Of a DNA stretch of 64,000 nucleotides, positions 49,424 to 61,189 are shown in pieces. The stretch is from positions 10,667,229-10,731,228 of the forward strand of contig OW121823.1 in the NCBI GenBank assembly GCA_933228915.1, given 5' to 3'. The position numbers and the translations under genes are program-made. The notes below the pieces were generated by a model. That model did no database searches and was not told where the DNA came from. It saw nothing but the letters and a program-made list of their open reading frames with translations. The stretch's first letter is position 1; the number at the start of each line of letters is the position of its first letter. Origin of the DNA: Telmatherina bonti (Eukaryota; Chordata; Actinopteri; Atheriniformes; Telmatherinidae).

Positions 49424-51990
49424 CTTTGTAGGCTGAAATGTAATTTTCTTAAAACTTTATTAAAATCCTAAAATTTCAAAAGGAAAAGTGCAAATCCATC
49501 TTCTACATCTGTTCCTGATGAACCAACAAACTAGCCAACACTGCTGTCCAGCTGAAGAAAAAGAATACGAAGGACTTGTGACGCATAGCTCCGCAGTAAA
49601 AGTTAATGACCAGAAAGACGATCACATCTATGGAAACCGCTAACGGGACAGATGGCTCTGTGAAAGAACTGATTCCCTAAAAACACCACCTAAACCTCAC
49701 TGTGCCGGCGGTGGACGATCAAGCAGCAGCCTCCCCAGGTTTTATGGTCACCTTATAGTGTTTTGACTCAGACCGTGATGTGTGTGTGCTGTTCTTGCAC
49801 ATGCACAATATTCAACACACCTTAAAAAGCTTTCAAGAAAGCTCCTCACGCCTGAGGTTCATCGGGTTAATGTGAATGACTTAAAGCTGCACATGCATCT
49901 GCTGACTGACACATATGCCACATTAAGAACAGGAAGCATGCAATTATCAGCTTAACTCAGTAAGCTCATGCATCTGAAGTTGTGATTTTCAGATTTACTT
50001 CAGCATCTCATGGATGAAACAGAGCAGAGAGAATGAAAAGCAGCAGTAAGCAGAAACTCCGCCATTTACATTTCATTAATTTTGACCGACAGTCATTCTG
50101 AGGAACTTAATTGGAGTGCAACAGTAGAATCTGCACAAATGCAACCAAGAAGCTAGAATTATAATAGCTGACATAAAGACAGGAGACTTGAGGATAAATT
50201 GGACGTTGGGAGAGGGGATGGGATGAAGAAGAAAATGCCAGTGGAGCATCAGGCAGACTGGGGAAATAAAATAAAGAAAAGAAAATGAAGTGGCAAACTG
50301 AATGGGCTGCAAAGCAAAGTGAGCTGGTGTGTGTGGGCGTCAGTAGTGGCCTGGTGGTGTGCATGTGCAGATCCTCCTGCAGCTTTGTTTACCAGAAGCA
50401 TGACTGTGTATTCCATGCAAGTGGCCTGTGGAGGGACTTTATACAGGAGGGACAAAATGGGAGGGCCTGGGCGGGTTGAAGGCAAGGCTTGCTGCTGTGA
50501 TCTGGATGAGAAGGAAAGGCTGGAAGAAGCGTGGCAGCAGAGGGAGGAACAGCAGCTCAGGTAGGAGATGTGCAGCAGGAAAAAGTCTGATGTTGGGTTC
50601 GCAGCTTCGAGGTGGGGATGCAAAGCAGAAACAATTGTTCTTTTGGCATTCTGAGATGCATTCCTCATTGTGGTGTTGTGTCAACAAGCCTGGTGGAGGG
50701 TGAAATTTCCCAAAGAGACAGAAAAGCCTGAAATCAAGGTGGTGGGCAGACATTCAGTTAGAGATGAGGCTTGGCCCGATGGGATGAATAAATATGCAGT
50801 AAAATGCTAATACGTTGGCAAGAAACTGAATGTGTGGTGACAGTAAATAATCCACCTAATTAATAAATTCAAAAAGCAGAGATGCTGAAAGGCCAGATAC
50901 TAAATATCATCCTCTCCTCTAAGCCTTGTTTGCTTTTGTACTTCCCTGTAAACAGACCATGTTGTATAAACCCCTCCCCCCACCCCCCACCTTAACCTGC
51001 AGCTCAAGTAAAATGAGTGAGTGAATGAGTCAAATTTAATAAATAGCAAGTTGCCTTAAGGATATCAATGAACTGAATACTTCCTGACTCAAATATAGAA
51101 AAAAAAAAAAACAAAAAAACACTTGCTTGCCCCAGGGATAAACTTGACATATTTTGGTTTTTCTAAAATTAATGATTTCCTCAGACGCACACAGAGACGG
51201 CTAATAACGATCTGCCACATGATGATTGAGAGGAAACAGCCAGAATGCCCCCGTCTCCTGTTTGCATTTGATGTCATCATTTTTACTCAGAACTGAACTC
51301 CACCCTCTCTCATCCGATGCTGATGAATCCTGACGGAGACGAAGAACTGATGAATGAAAGCTGTTTTGACCGTCTAGTTGCTGTTTGTCAGTGATGTCAC
51401 AGCTGTTGTTTGTCAAGTAAGTATACCCAACTTTTTGATTGTATGTATCAGTGACAGAAACCTTCTGATCAATCACGCCTCCACAAATCTACCTGGTAAC
51501 TCGTTCATTGTGATCATGTGAAGAGGACGTCTGTCGTATCTGCAGCTGCATATCACTGAATAAGGAGCTTGTTTAGACCTGAGGAGAGATGACAAGCTTT
51601 ATATAAGACATCCTGATCTTAGGTCGGGTTTAAATATGAGTGGCAAAGCGTCTTCTATTCAGTGTTTTGATTTGTCTCACGACTGTAATTTCTGCCAGAT
51701 GAGAGTAAAAGTGTTCCAGTCAACGTATTAATAGATACTGGAATTTTATGTAAGGCGTCTTAAAGGTATATGCCCATTTTATGAATCATGTGTACTTTTT
51801 ATTACACGTACTAAAATATACATGCTCTTAATATTTTAGGAAAGATTAGGCGAGTTTATGCATCATCACTCATAATTCTTCCAAGGAGATGACTCAATTC
51901 TTGATGTTCTGGCCTCAAGTCTTACACTGCTAAAGATGAGCTTTCTTAATAGGAGTAAAAAAAAACAAAAAAAACATTTAAGCTGAGAAG
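49424..51990. other. Non-coding DNA, no gene recognised
   Basis: The purine-rich region 50160-50720 yields several overlapping frames without protein character. A complex, non-repetitive stretch lies at about 49850-50040. Confidence 0.5.
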
Positions 51991-52011
51991 ATTCAGACGA
52001 TGTTGTTTCCT

Positions 52012-52188
52012 TTCAGCTTATCCTTTGAAAAGCCGCAGCAAATCATTGCACAGGTGCTTTACGCCAGGTGCCCTTCCTGATGAAACCTTCTGCATTTACC
52101 CGGGCTTGGGACTGGCCCCCCCGCGTGGCTGCAGCAGCATAGGAGAGCAGCAGGACTCGAACCACAGACCACCAAGCAGCTCTATAGA
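52012..52188 (-). mobile_element. tRNA-derived SINE, minus strand
   Basis: Read on the minus strand, a B-box GGTTCGAGTCC (52153-52163) lies downstream of a tRNA-like CTTGGTGGTCTG, followed by CCAGTCCCAAGCCCGGGTAA, AGGAAGGGCACCTGGCG and a tail resembling GCTGCGGC...AAG. This is a second SINE type, different from the one at 9808. ATTCAGACGATG (51991-52002) and ATTCAGACAATA (52189-52200) match at 10 of 12 and look like its TSD. Confidence 0.75.
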
Positions 52189-52312
52189 ATTCAGACAATA
52201 ATGAAGTGAAATCTAATAAAAGGAAAACTATTCAGTTGGAGTTTCTGAAATACATAAATTAAAAATTATATCTTTAAATAAGGTGTGACAAACTCATTTC
52301 AAGCCATTATTA

Positions 52313-52576
52313 ATTCAAATCAACTTTATTTGTATCGCGCCACTGCACAACAATGTTGTCACAGGGCACTTTACATACACGAATCAACATACACATCATT
52401 TTGAGCCAATTCATACATATCCTATAATAGAAACCAACTGATTGCATCGAGTCATGACTTCGATCCAATCCCCCATCCTGAGCTGCACGCGGCGACAGTG
52501 GGAAGGAAAAAACTCCCCTTTAACAGGAAGAAAACCTCCGGCAGAACCCGGCTCAAGGAGGGCAGCCATCGGCCAG
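52313..52576 (-). mobile_element. L2 LINE 3' end fragment
   Basis: It matches the 3' UTR of the L2 at 15002 in the same orientation: CAACTTTATTTGTATCGCG, CCCCATCCTGAGC, GGGAAGGAAAAAACTCC, CCTCCGGCAGAACCCGGCTC and GGCAGCCATC. Only about 265 bp remain. It is more diverged than the other copy, and a hairpin lies at its 5' junction (52572-52605). Confidence 0.85.
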
Positions 52577-52605
52577 TTTTAAGTGAAAACTCCCTTAAAA
52601 CTGGC
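52572..52605. repeat. 12-bp perfect inverted repeat at the L2 junction
   Basis: GCCAGTTTTAAG (52572-52583) and CTTAAAACTGGC (52594-52605) are separated by 10 bp, exactly where homology with L2 stops. Confidence 0.9.
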
Positions 52606-52759
52606 TTGTCAGTGCTTCTTTTCAGTGTTGTGTCTTTCTGACTCACTGAAAAAAAATAAAACAATTGCTATAAGGAACCTTTTTAAAAGCTCTGCTTTTA
52701 GCTGAATAGAAGTTTTTAAGACTTGGTTAAATGGACATTTCTTGCAGTGCATGTTAGGA

Positions 52760-53461
52760 CAGGGATGGCCTACCCCAGTTTTCCAGGGCCTTTGTACATG
52801 AGGTTTTAGAATTTTCCTTGTTTCAACACACCTGATTCATTATGCAAAACCTTACAACAAGCTGTTGAATCCATTTATTTTTGGCCAGGTGTGTGACAGC
52901 AGGAAAATGTCTAAAGGCCTTTTTATGCTCGATGCAGAAGGCAGAAATGCAGATAGATGGACAGTGATGGGAAACTGTGTAACTTGGTCAGTTTTAAAAA
53001 GGCTTAGCTGTCCCTCACTTGATGCACAAAACGGAGCAACACCATCATATATCAGGCAGGGTTGAGTTGTGTAGTTGACATACCATCAGCAAATGGAACA
53101 AACCAGAGAAGAAGAGTTAATAGGTTCCCCCTCTACAAAGTGTATCTCAACAAGAAGAAGATGATGGAAAGAGGAGAACTGCAAAAAACTATGTGGTTTT
53201 ATTCTTCTGCTTGTTCTGGTGGTTTTGGACGGTTGTAAAATTTGGTGCATTACAGCTATCAACCTGTGTCAAAATATGAAAGTGATCTCTGCCAGCTCTG
53301 CCTACTAGTGAGTAAACTGACTTGATCACTATGGTAACCTAAAAGATGCACGGAAGAACGAGGGCGGCAATGTATGTTAACGTTTACATATTTACAGAGT
53401 ATAAATGGGCCTGAAACCCTGTGGGATGGAGGCCCTTGATGACTGTAGTTGCCCATCCCTG
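52760..53461 (+). mobile_element. hAT-type MITE split by a nested MITE
   Basis: The left end CAGGGATGGCCTACCCCAG and right end, in reverse complement CAGGGATGGGCAACTACAG, are inverted repeats. They are flanked by TGTTAGGA (52752-52759) and TGGTAGGA (53462-53469), 7 of 8 bases alike, an 8-bp hAT-type TSD. Family-typical blocks (ACACACCTGATTCA, AGCAGGAAAATGTCTAA and AACCCTGTGGGATGGAGGCCC) are interrupted by about 500 bp of unrelated sequence. No coding capacity is present. Confidence 0.8.
52915..53412. mobile_element. Harbinger-like MITE nested in the hAT MITE
   Basis: The ends AGGCCTTTTTATGCTC and, in reverse complement, AGGCCCATTTATACTC are inverted repeats (13 of 16). The 3-bp flanks TAA and GAA fit a mutated TAA/TTA duplication as made by PIF/Harbinger transposases. 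Removing the insert leaves the family-typical ATGTCTAAAACCCTG join of the host MITE. A diverged relative may be at 44171. Confidence 0.6.
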
Positions 53462-53469
53462 TGGTAGGA

Positions 53470-56394
53470 CATGACTCATGAAGCTTTGCATGTCGTGCTG
53501 AAATCAACTTCCAGGTCACTAGCAGGAAGCAGGATGAATGAGGAGATATGGAGGTAGAATTACTGAATTGAGAAGCATTATTGTAAATTATTCTAATGCT
53601 GAATTAAAATGGTTCTGTGTAACAATCTGACCTTAAAAAACATGTTTCCAACTTTATTGTGCTGCCCAGCAGCATCCTGAGGCTGAGACGCTACACTCCA
53701 GATTCAGTTGTGCTGCTTGAACATGTTGAATCAGCCAACTGATCATCAGATCTAAACAAGTGATAAGTTAAACATTTTGCAAGTGAAGCTCTAATGGCAA
53801 ATTTAATTCTGGCACCTCTGGATGTTAAATGGTAAAAATGTCTTCCACATGAGGAAGTGGGAAAGAAGGGAGGGTTTCAGCTGGTTGCAATCTCTTAACT
53901 TTGCTTCTACATCTCATAAAACCTGAACACATACAAATAATTAGTATTCAGATTGATATACTTGTTTGCTCACTCCCCCCAGGTGGCCCAGTCTAAATGT
54001 TGGCATTTAATGTCAGATGTGAAGCACAGTATTGTGCATATATTGATCCTGGTAGTATGCTTCTTATTCCCAGTCAGTCCGACTGTGCATCGATCCTTTC
54101 CCCCTTTAGCTGATGAGGAAACATCAACAATCAAGTGATGGTGGGGTGAAAACCATGCCCACAGCAAAGTAATTAAACTCTATATTTAAATCAAAATCCT
54201 TTGCTATCAATTACTTACTATACATCTGCTTGGGTGCACTACAGTTCACTTCAATTTCATTCTTTATTTCCATTGTTTTGTTCTCCAATTCTCTCTGTGG
54301 AGCCCCGTTCAACCACCATATCTCACAATATCACAATATATGAATGTTCTTCATGGTGGTTTATGAAGTAAAGCTTTTAAGTGGATGCAGTGAAATGCTT
54401 GACAGGCTTATTCCACAGCCCTTTGAACAGCTGGATCACATGTAGCGGTAGTCAATCCAATGGTGTCATTTAGATAAGAATGTCATTCTGCTGATGGCAC
54501 GAGAGATAAAAGTCAAAAGGGTCTTCAAAGTCAATAGGTTTCCCCTCTACAAAGCATTATTGTCTGTTCATAATTAGAAGGATTTGCAGTAGATGTCAGC
54601 CAGCGCTAAATGTTGGCCTCTTATGAACAGAGATATCGATCACTAATTAATTGTTAATAGCCATACAAACATAATCCATATATTCTAATTTAACCAGGTC
54701 AGTGTTATGGTCAAGATCAGTTCTCCAACACCTACAAGCTGAATGAGATTGCTCAGCTTTTTACCTTTGCCTGACATATATGATGGTGTTTGCAATATGT
54801 ACCAAGTATGTCCCTCTCTTCATCCCTCTCACACGTTTGTTGCACATACCAGCCGCCTGCACAACCACGCACACACACAACCACACGAACAGGAGTGACC
54901 TTGCCTCCCTGGGGAAGGGCCGTGTTTAATTGTTCATCAGCACTTTTCTTAGTGTTCCAGAGGCTGGGAATTAAAGGAGAGGAGGTGAGGGAGAAAAATG
55001 AGGAGTGAGGTAAAGAAGTTAGCTCCCTGGAGGGTTGCGAATACAAGAGGAGAGGAGGAGAAAATATGAGACAGGAGAGGAAGGAAACCAAGAAATGTGC
55101 CTAATTGTTTTGGAAGCAGATGGAAAAACAATCACTTAAACACGTTGTGTAACTTAATCAACTCCAACATGATGAGCATCCTGAGAATAAGCCCCACAGC
55201 GTTGTGAGTAATTGTTCTATGTCTAGTTAGATTCCAATGAGATATCAGTAACATTGATATATTGTTAACAATATGGTGAATGACTGGGGAATTATGTGCT
55301 ATTTAAACGTTCGTAAATCACAGTGAAACATTAAACCAGTGCTTTAATGGTAAATATATCGGTCCCTCAGCTCCTTTGTACCATGTATGCTGACGAGTCG
55401 TAAGCTGTGATGTGTGAAGTGATATTCGCTGATTTATTTCCATCCCACTTTTCTTTACCCTTATCCCTTCTTTTCTTTTTACCCCCCTTCTCACCTTCTC
55501 TTGCTGCTTCTGTTTCTCCTCATTCTGCTTCACCTCATCCTCTCTCTTCCTCTCCCTTCCTGCACCAGACCTCTGACTAGATTGGGTGGCAGATAGTGAT
55601 GAGCCAGCAGTGGCCATGCTCGGCTGCTTTGGCTAATGGAACTTTTCTGTCTCTTCAAGGCCTCACAATGCAGTCCTGGACCTGGGCCTTATATTGTCCT
55701 CTCTGGTCAGTTATGAGTGTGGATGTGGGTTGAGTTTTTTAGTATGCATACAGCATGTCAAAAACTAACAACTCTCGCTGTGTTTGGGACCAAAGCAGAC
55801 ACAAATTTGAAATGTAGAGTATGTCCTGCAAAGAGCTGGACATGCAGCATTCAGCTCTATGCTGCATGCTGTAGCTCTTCACCTTCATTTTGCTTCTTCT
55901 TCAGCTAAAGCTCTTGCTAACATCTGCTGTAGCTTGTGCTGGCTCATGTAATCTGTCCTTTACATTGCTAACAACAACCCCCATGATGCCCCATATAGGA
56001 TTCATTGTGCTAGTATTTTATGCAGAACGTTGGACTGTCTGAGATTGGTCACAGAAATATTATTGGTGGCTGATTTGGCTCATAATATGTAACACATGAA
56101 AAATTTCTCAAAAATAGATTAAACTGATTGGTAGCAGTGGGGAACTTTAATTATTCTGGGAGATAAACTTTCACTTTTTTTTTTTAGCAGATTTCAACTG
56201 AGAGTATTACAATCGATAAAATGCTGTGTGGGAGAGCAGTGGGTGGAAATGTAGCATTGGGCCACTGCAAAAAGGTAATACACAAAATCAGACAAAAACC
56301 ATGTAGAATATGTAACTGAGACTTCTGTGGCTGTCATGGTCCATGTGAATTTTTGCATGATTCTTAAAATGGGAAATATCAAGTGAAAGAAAAA
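53470..56394. other. Non-coding DNA, no gene recognised
   Basis: Mostly complex single-copy-looking sequence, with GA/CT-rich tracts at 54960-55090 and 55440-55560. The stretches at 54590-54700 and 55140-55310 have an enhancer-like texture. No protein family was identified. Confidence 0.5.
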
Positions 56395-56999
56395 AGAGAG
56401 GTTGAAATTTCAGTCTTTATTGATGTATATTCCCGACAAAGGTTACGTCTTGCAGTGCGTGAGAAGAGCACATAAAGCCCACTGCAAAAACTATGTGCTC
56501 TGTGTGGGTGGGCAATGGGACGTAGATGAGGTTGGCTGGGGTATGGGAAGGGGTATGTTGGGGGGGACACAATGAGATGGATGAGTGAATGATGTAGTGT
56601 GCTTTTGTATAAGGAATATGAGGCTGGATGGAAGGGGGGTTAGGGGTTATGTATGTGTGTAGAGTGGAGTATGTGATGGGGTGTGTGGGTGTGTAGAGGT
56701 GGAGTGAGGTGAAGGGATGGGGTCAGAGTATGGGCATGTATAGGGGGACAGTGTATAAGGGGAACTGGAGTGGGTTGAGTGTAAAGCAGAAGTGTGTGTG
56801 GATGGGGACTGAGTAAGGGGTGCGTGATGAGTGTGAGGGTGTGTCGACGGGAGCGTGTGAGGCGGGGTGTTATGGGGTGTGAGTGTGAATGGGGTGGGAG
56901 GCAGGGGGGGGGGGAGTGCGAGATGGGGTGTCAGTAAGCGACAGGATAGATAGTGTGTGTGTGTGTGTGTAGGAAGGGAGTGTGTGCACACGTATGTGA

Positions 57000-57036
<37 letters not shown>

Positions 57037-57080
57037 CGTGTGAGTGTGTGAGAATGTGTGTGTGTGAGAGTATGTGAGTG

Positions 57081-57127
<47 letters not shown>

Positions 57128-58060
57128 GTGTGAGTGTGTGAGAATGTGTGTGTGTGAGAGTATGTGAGTGTGTGTGTGTGTGAGTGTATGTGAGTGTATG
57201 TGAGTTTGTGGGTGGGGTGAAAGGGTCTTGGTGCCCTGGGGCGCGGCCTGGCTGCCATTCAGTGGCGGTCTGGGTGTCCTGGCTCTCCATTGGCGTGGGC
57301 TGTATCTTCTGCCTGTGGGGGTGGGGGGGGGGGGGGGTTGCCTTTGGGCTCCTGGGGTCCTGGGGCCCACACTCTGTCTGCCCTGGGTGGCTGGTGCCCG
57401 GCGGAGCTGGGCTTTGCCGGTCCAGGCCTGCTGGGGCCTGTTCCCCCTGACCGTGGGGAGCTCTGCTGCGGCCCCCCCTCTGCCACCTCCTGGGTGGATG
57501 CACGGCTGGCTCCGGAGCGGGGCGGTTGGGATCTGTGCTTGGAGACGGCCGCCAGCTGCTCGAGCCTCTGGGCTCTCCAAGCCTTCCTCTTGCCTGTGTG
57601 AGGGCGGGGCCACATTGGCGCGATCACTCTTCTCTGAACACGTTCCACTCTGTATGTTCTGCATGTGACACAGTCACTGAGTCTTCTGCAGGTTCATTTA
57701 CTAACAACGGCTGGTTTTCTTCCTGTGTGTCTAATTTAGCTTGTGAGCTCTGGGTTTTCCTGATAGTTGATGTCTTCGTCCTCCCGCAGGGGGAACATGA
57801 CTCCAGTGTGTATAGGTGTATGAATGTGTGTATATATATATATAAGTGGGTGTGTATGTGTGCTTATATACACGCACATGTATGTAGGTTGTTCTCTTTT
57901 TCAATCTTTTTTTTTTCTATTTTTCTCTCTACAAGTTGGTTTCTGTTTTCTCTTCTTTTCAATTCTCTTTCTGTCCCTCTTCTGTCCTCTCCGGTCCCGT
58001 CCAGCAGTACAAACTTTGTAATACAAACAATTGTGCAAAATAAATAGAAAAATAAAATTA
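56395..58060 (+). repeat. Unclassified GT- and GC-rich repeat block
   Basis: The composition changes sharply. G/T-rich words (56500-56940) are followed by a TG array (56952-57204), a GC-rich segment with a poly-G run (57229-57660), and a CT-rich segment ending CAAAATAAATAGAAAAATAAAA near 58060. The GC-rich text (GGTGCCCTGGGGCGCGGCC, GGCTCCTGGGGTCCTGGGGC) is of a kind seen in dispersed fish repeats, but I cannot name the family. Overlapping open frames of 100-260 codons here are low-complexity and conflict on both strands, so I do not call genes. Confidence 0.5.
56952..57204 (+). repeat. TG array with a 90-bp higher-order duplication
   Basis: Within the TG-rich array, 57031-57080 and 57121-57170 match at 49 of 50 positions, including the non-TG words GTGAGAATG and GAGAGTATGTGAGTG, giving a 90-bp period. 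Confidence 0.92.
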
Positions 58061-58739
58061 AAATCCAGAATATCAAGGGGAGCATTATATCTACGATGCT
58101 TCCCTTGGCAAAGAATATTTGCCCAGCAGAATACAGCATCCAGAAAATCAATTTTTGCCTGCTTAAATGCTTGACAACTATGTGCTCTAGCAAGTGAAAA
58201 TATTTGATAGATAAGGTAGAGGCAAAGAAAGATGAGATGTATTATACCATGTTTTGAGTGAATACTTGATTCTGATTGGCTGCAAGGTGTCAGTTAAAAA
58301 GTGATATAGAACACCAGTTAAAAAAAGTTCCGCCAAAGAGTCCAATAATTCTAAATCACTGCACTGGATCAAACAGCAGTTGGTAGCCATGGCAACAGAC
58401 ATGTTAGCAACAAACGATCAAAACAGAAAGCAGAAGGAATATCTGAACAGACTACATCTAGGGTTGCCACCAATCATGGAAAATACAGAATCATTCGCGA
58501 CCTGGATTGAACCAATACAGTGCGCACTTTGTTCTGTATTTTCATTACTTTCCAACACGTGTCGGTCACGCACATCAACACTTAAATCTAAAAATTAAAC
58601 AGAGAAAGGATGACCTTTTAGGATGAAATTTGCAAAGGTCCCACCCCTTTCTGACTTCCCTGTGTGTTGGGCACTAATCAGATATTAGCCCACTCATCTG
58701 CGCTACTCAGAAGACCAGCCTTTTAAAATGTCCACTATA
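58061..58739. other. Non-coding DNA, nothing recognised
   Basis: It lies between the GT/GC block and the hAT element. No motif was found. Confidence 0.45.
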
Positions 58740-59390
58740 CCTGGTACCAATGTTCCCTCTAATTTTTCATGTGTCTGAGCAGACACACAAGCTCCCTAAG
58801 CACACTGAGGACCACTGTGAGCAACATCAGATGTGTACGCTGTGGCCACACACACCAGTATCACGCCTGTTGAAAATCTTGGATCATAGCAAGTTACATG
58901 GCTTATTAAAAGAATCAAATTACAGCAGCAATTTTCATTAGTTAACTTTTAATATAATTGATTTGGCCCACTTAAAATAAAAAAGAACAAAAACCTTGTT
59001 GTTCATGAGTTGTGTACTATGTTATATGTGAGAGTCCTGCTTTAACCATAGGAAGAGTCCCGCTTTGGCCTGAGTCAAGTCCAGTTGTGGCATGGGTGAG
59101 GGTCATGTTTTGGAAGAAATGACACAAATGTACACCTTTCAGACAAAAATTTTGTTCACATTAAAAGATTCACATTTTGCACAATGTATATACATATACA
59201 TATATGTGCATATATATCCTTTAAAATTGTTTTAAACCTTGAAAAAAAAATCATCATTCTGAAGGTGTGGCGGTGCGCCACAATGAATTACATGTAGTGG
59301 AAACCCTGCCCATAAATTATCTAATAGTAACAGCATTTAATGATTAATATATGTCACTAGAATATGCACAAATCTGATTTAAATTTTACC

Positions 59391-59705
59391 TTATTGTCCC
59401 CGTCTGTCCTTCTCGCTTCTCCAATGCTTGTACACATTGTCCAGGTCGATGACTTCCTCTGCTTCTTGCGTTGACTTTATGCACATCAGCTGGTCCAAAT
59501 GTGCCACTTCAAGACGATTTCTGGATGCTGTTTTGATGTGATTCATTAAACTGAATCCTCTTTCACAATCTGCACTGGAAGCTTGAAATGTAGCACAAAT
59601 ATCCACAAGCTGTGAGATCTCCTTTAGCTCCTCACATCTCAGTGTTGCAGCAACCATATCTGAGAATGTGTTGATTGACCCATGTTTATTTATGCATTGA
59701 TGCAT
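59391..59705 (-). pseudogene. hAT transposase C-terminal remnant (dimerisation region)
   Basis: About 100 codons resemble the C-terminal hAT family dimerisation region, with SSADCERGFSLMNHIKTASR at about residues 43-62 (the S-x-x-x-ERGFS core), then NRLEVAHLDQLMCIK, and a tail ending DRRGQ. In active hAT enzymes this part follows the RNase-H-like catalytic core and mediates oligomerisation. Here it is directly preceded, in a different frame, by the N-terminal remnant, so the DDE core has been deleted and the visible Met is not a genuine start. Confidence 0.85.
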
Positions 59706-60150
59706 TCATTTTGATAGCAAGTAAAACATTGTCAATGAGAACTTTAACTTGCTCGGGTTCAGATTTTGTTTTGTGTGACAGCTCGTTCTTTTTCTCTCGG
59801 TACATTATTGCGCTCTCCCGCAATAATGTACCGATCCCCTGTCCCATCTTGAGTCTTCGTACAATTCCAACAGCTTTCAAATGACATTTCTGCTGAATGT
59901 GACGCTTAAGGTAGTCCAACTTCCATTCAGTCCACATTTTTCCCTCGGAAAACTCTTTTGCTACTTTGGCTTCGCAACATGTTTTGCAGAGTAAACCTTT
60001 CTCACTCGAAAAGGAAAAAATCTCACTCAGTTTCACCGCTTGTTCTTCTATTTTCACATACTCCGACAGCCATTCCATCTTAAAAGAACCACATTTCTTT
60101 TTTACTTTGGCTTGATGAGTGGATGCGTCGCTGCCCGTTCGTTTCGCCAT
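59686..60150 (-). pseudogene. hAT transposase N-terminal remnant (zinc-finger region)
   Basis: A 154-codon frame starts at an ATG with MAKRTGSDAS. It contains a BED/TTF-like zinc-binding region, with C-x2-C at residues 55-58 (CKTC) and H84/H90 in RHIQQKCH, preceded by a TEW-type tryptophan. Such fingers bind the transposon ends or subterminal repeats. The frame runs into a stop right after ALLAIKMNAS-type sequence, where the deletion joins it to the C-terminal remnant with a shift. The overall relation to the vertebrate ZNF862-like hAT group is my impression and was not tested. Confidence 0.75.
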
Positions 60151-60497
60151 GATAAGGGGTTAGCATCTGCGTCTCTTAACTCCGCTGCACTGTTGTTAGC
60201 TAGCTAACCTGAATGGCCTGAATATATGGGCAGGGCACATTCGCGCCGTTCTGCTCCGATTGGCTGCGTAGCGTACGTGAACTGTACGGCATTATTGGCT
60301 GGACACCTGTCACTCATTGAGTTACGTTGCAAAATGGTACAAAATATATATATATATAATTGGTCTAATTAACTAGATTATATCAGTTCTAAAATTAGAT
60401 ATTAAGTAATGTGTTTCTGTTTTATTTTATTTTGTGCGCTGCATAGATGTTCTTGTGCGCTGAGTATGTGCAGCTTAGAGGGAACATTGCCTGGTAC

Positions 60498-61186
60498 TAT
60501 ACATCCTTAAAATCAAAATTACTGCTAAACAGATGTAAGTGGGAAAAGACCTTGTGGGGAATAAAATCGTGTTCACCAGTGCAAAATGTTGGCCATCTGC
60601 ATGAGTTGTTTAAGAAAAAGAAGGTTCTGGGACACGATCCTTGAGCTGATGGAGCAGGACTTTGATTTTAGAGTACTAAGATGAAGAATTTCTTTTTCTT
60701 AATCTTTGTTCATTCACAGAACAAATGGTAAAATAAGAAGTAGAAGCACAGAATAAAGATAATGTTTGTGGCAAATGTGATTGCTTGGAATCAGGAAAAG
60801 ACAAAAGGCCTAACAAAGGAACCGTAGGTGGCAAAATTTGAAGAAATTTATAATATAAAGAATCTGACACATAATTTTTTTTATTTCAGATGCTTCTCCA
60901 CACCATGACAATATCTTCATATAAAGCTGTTATCCTATCAGTGGGGCAGTAATTATGTCTTCATCCTCTTCTCTTTTTGAAACCAGTCCCAACTGACCAC
61001 AGGGTCCATACACACGGTTTCATATTTTGGAGAACTCTGACAGAAAAAAAAAAAAAAAGACAAAAAAAAAAAACAAAACTTGGATGCTGTGTGTGCAACT
61101 AGCAAAAAAAAAAAAAACGCACACTGGCCTTTCCAGAACCAGATAAAGAGCTAGAAAAAGATAATTTCATGGCCAAAAGAGTCTTC
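60498..61186. other. Non-coding DNA with poly-A runs
   Basis: Three poly-A stretches lie at about 61046-61105. No gene or named repeat was found. Confidence 0.5.
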
Positions 61187-61189
61187 TTA

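Larger units (their letters stand above)
58748..60489 (-). mobile_element. Internally deleted hAT transposon, 8-bp TSD
   Basis: The 1742-bp element starts CAATGTTCCCTCTAA and ends with its exact 15-bp inverse. It is flanked by identical CCTGGTAC copies (58740-58747 and 60490-60497). Both features are those of the hAT superfamily. It encodes, on the minus strand, the N- and C-termini of a hAT transposase with the catalytic middle deleted. A short TATATACATATACATATATG tract lies near 59187. Confidence 0.92.

Noticed and set aside
56647..57668. Overlapping frames of 100-264 codons on both strands in the GT/GC-rich block
   Set aside because: They conflict with each other, consist of His-Thr or Gly/Pro/Trp low-complexity sequence, and stop-poor reading is expected from GC- and GT-rich repeats.
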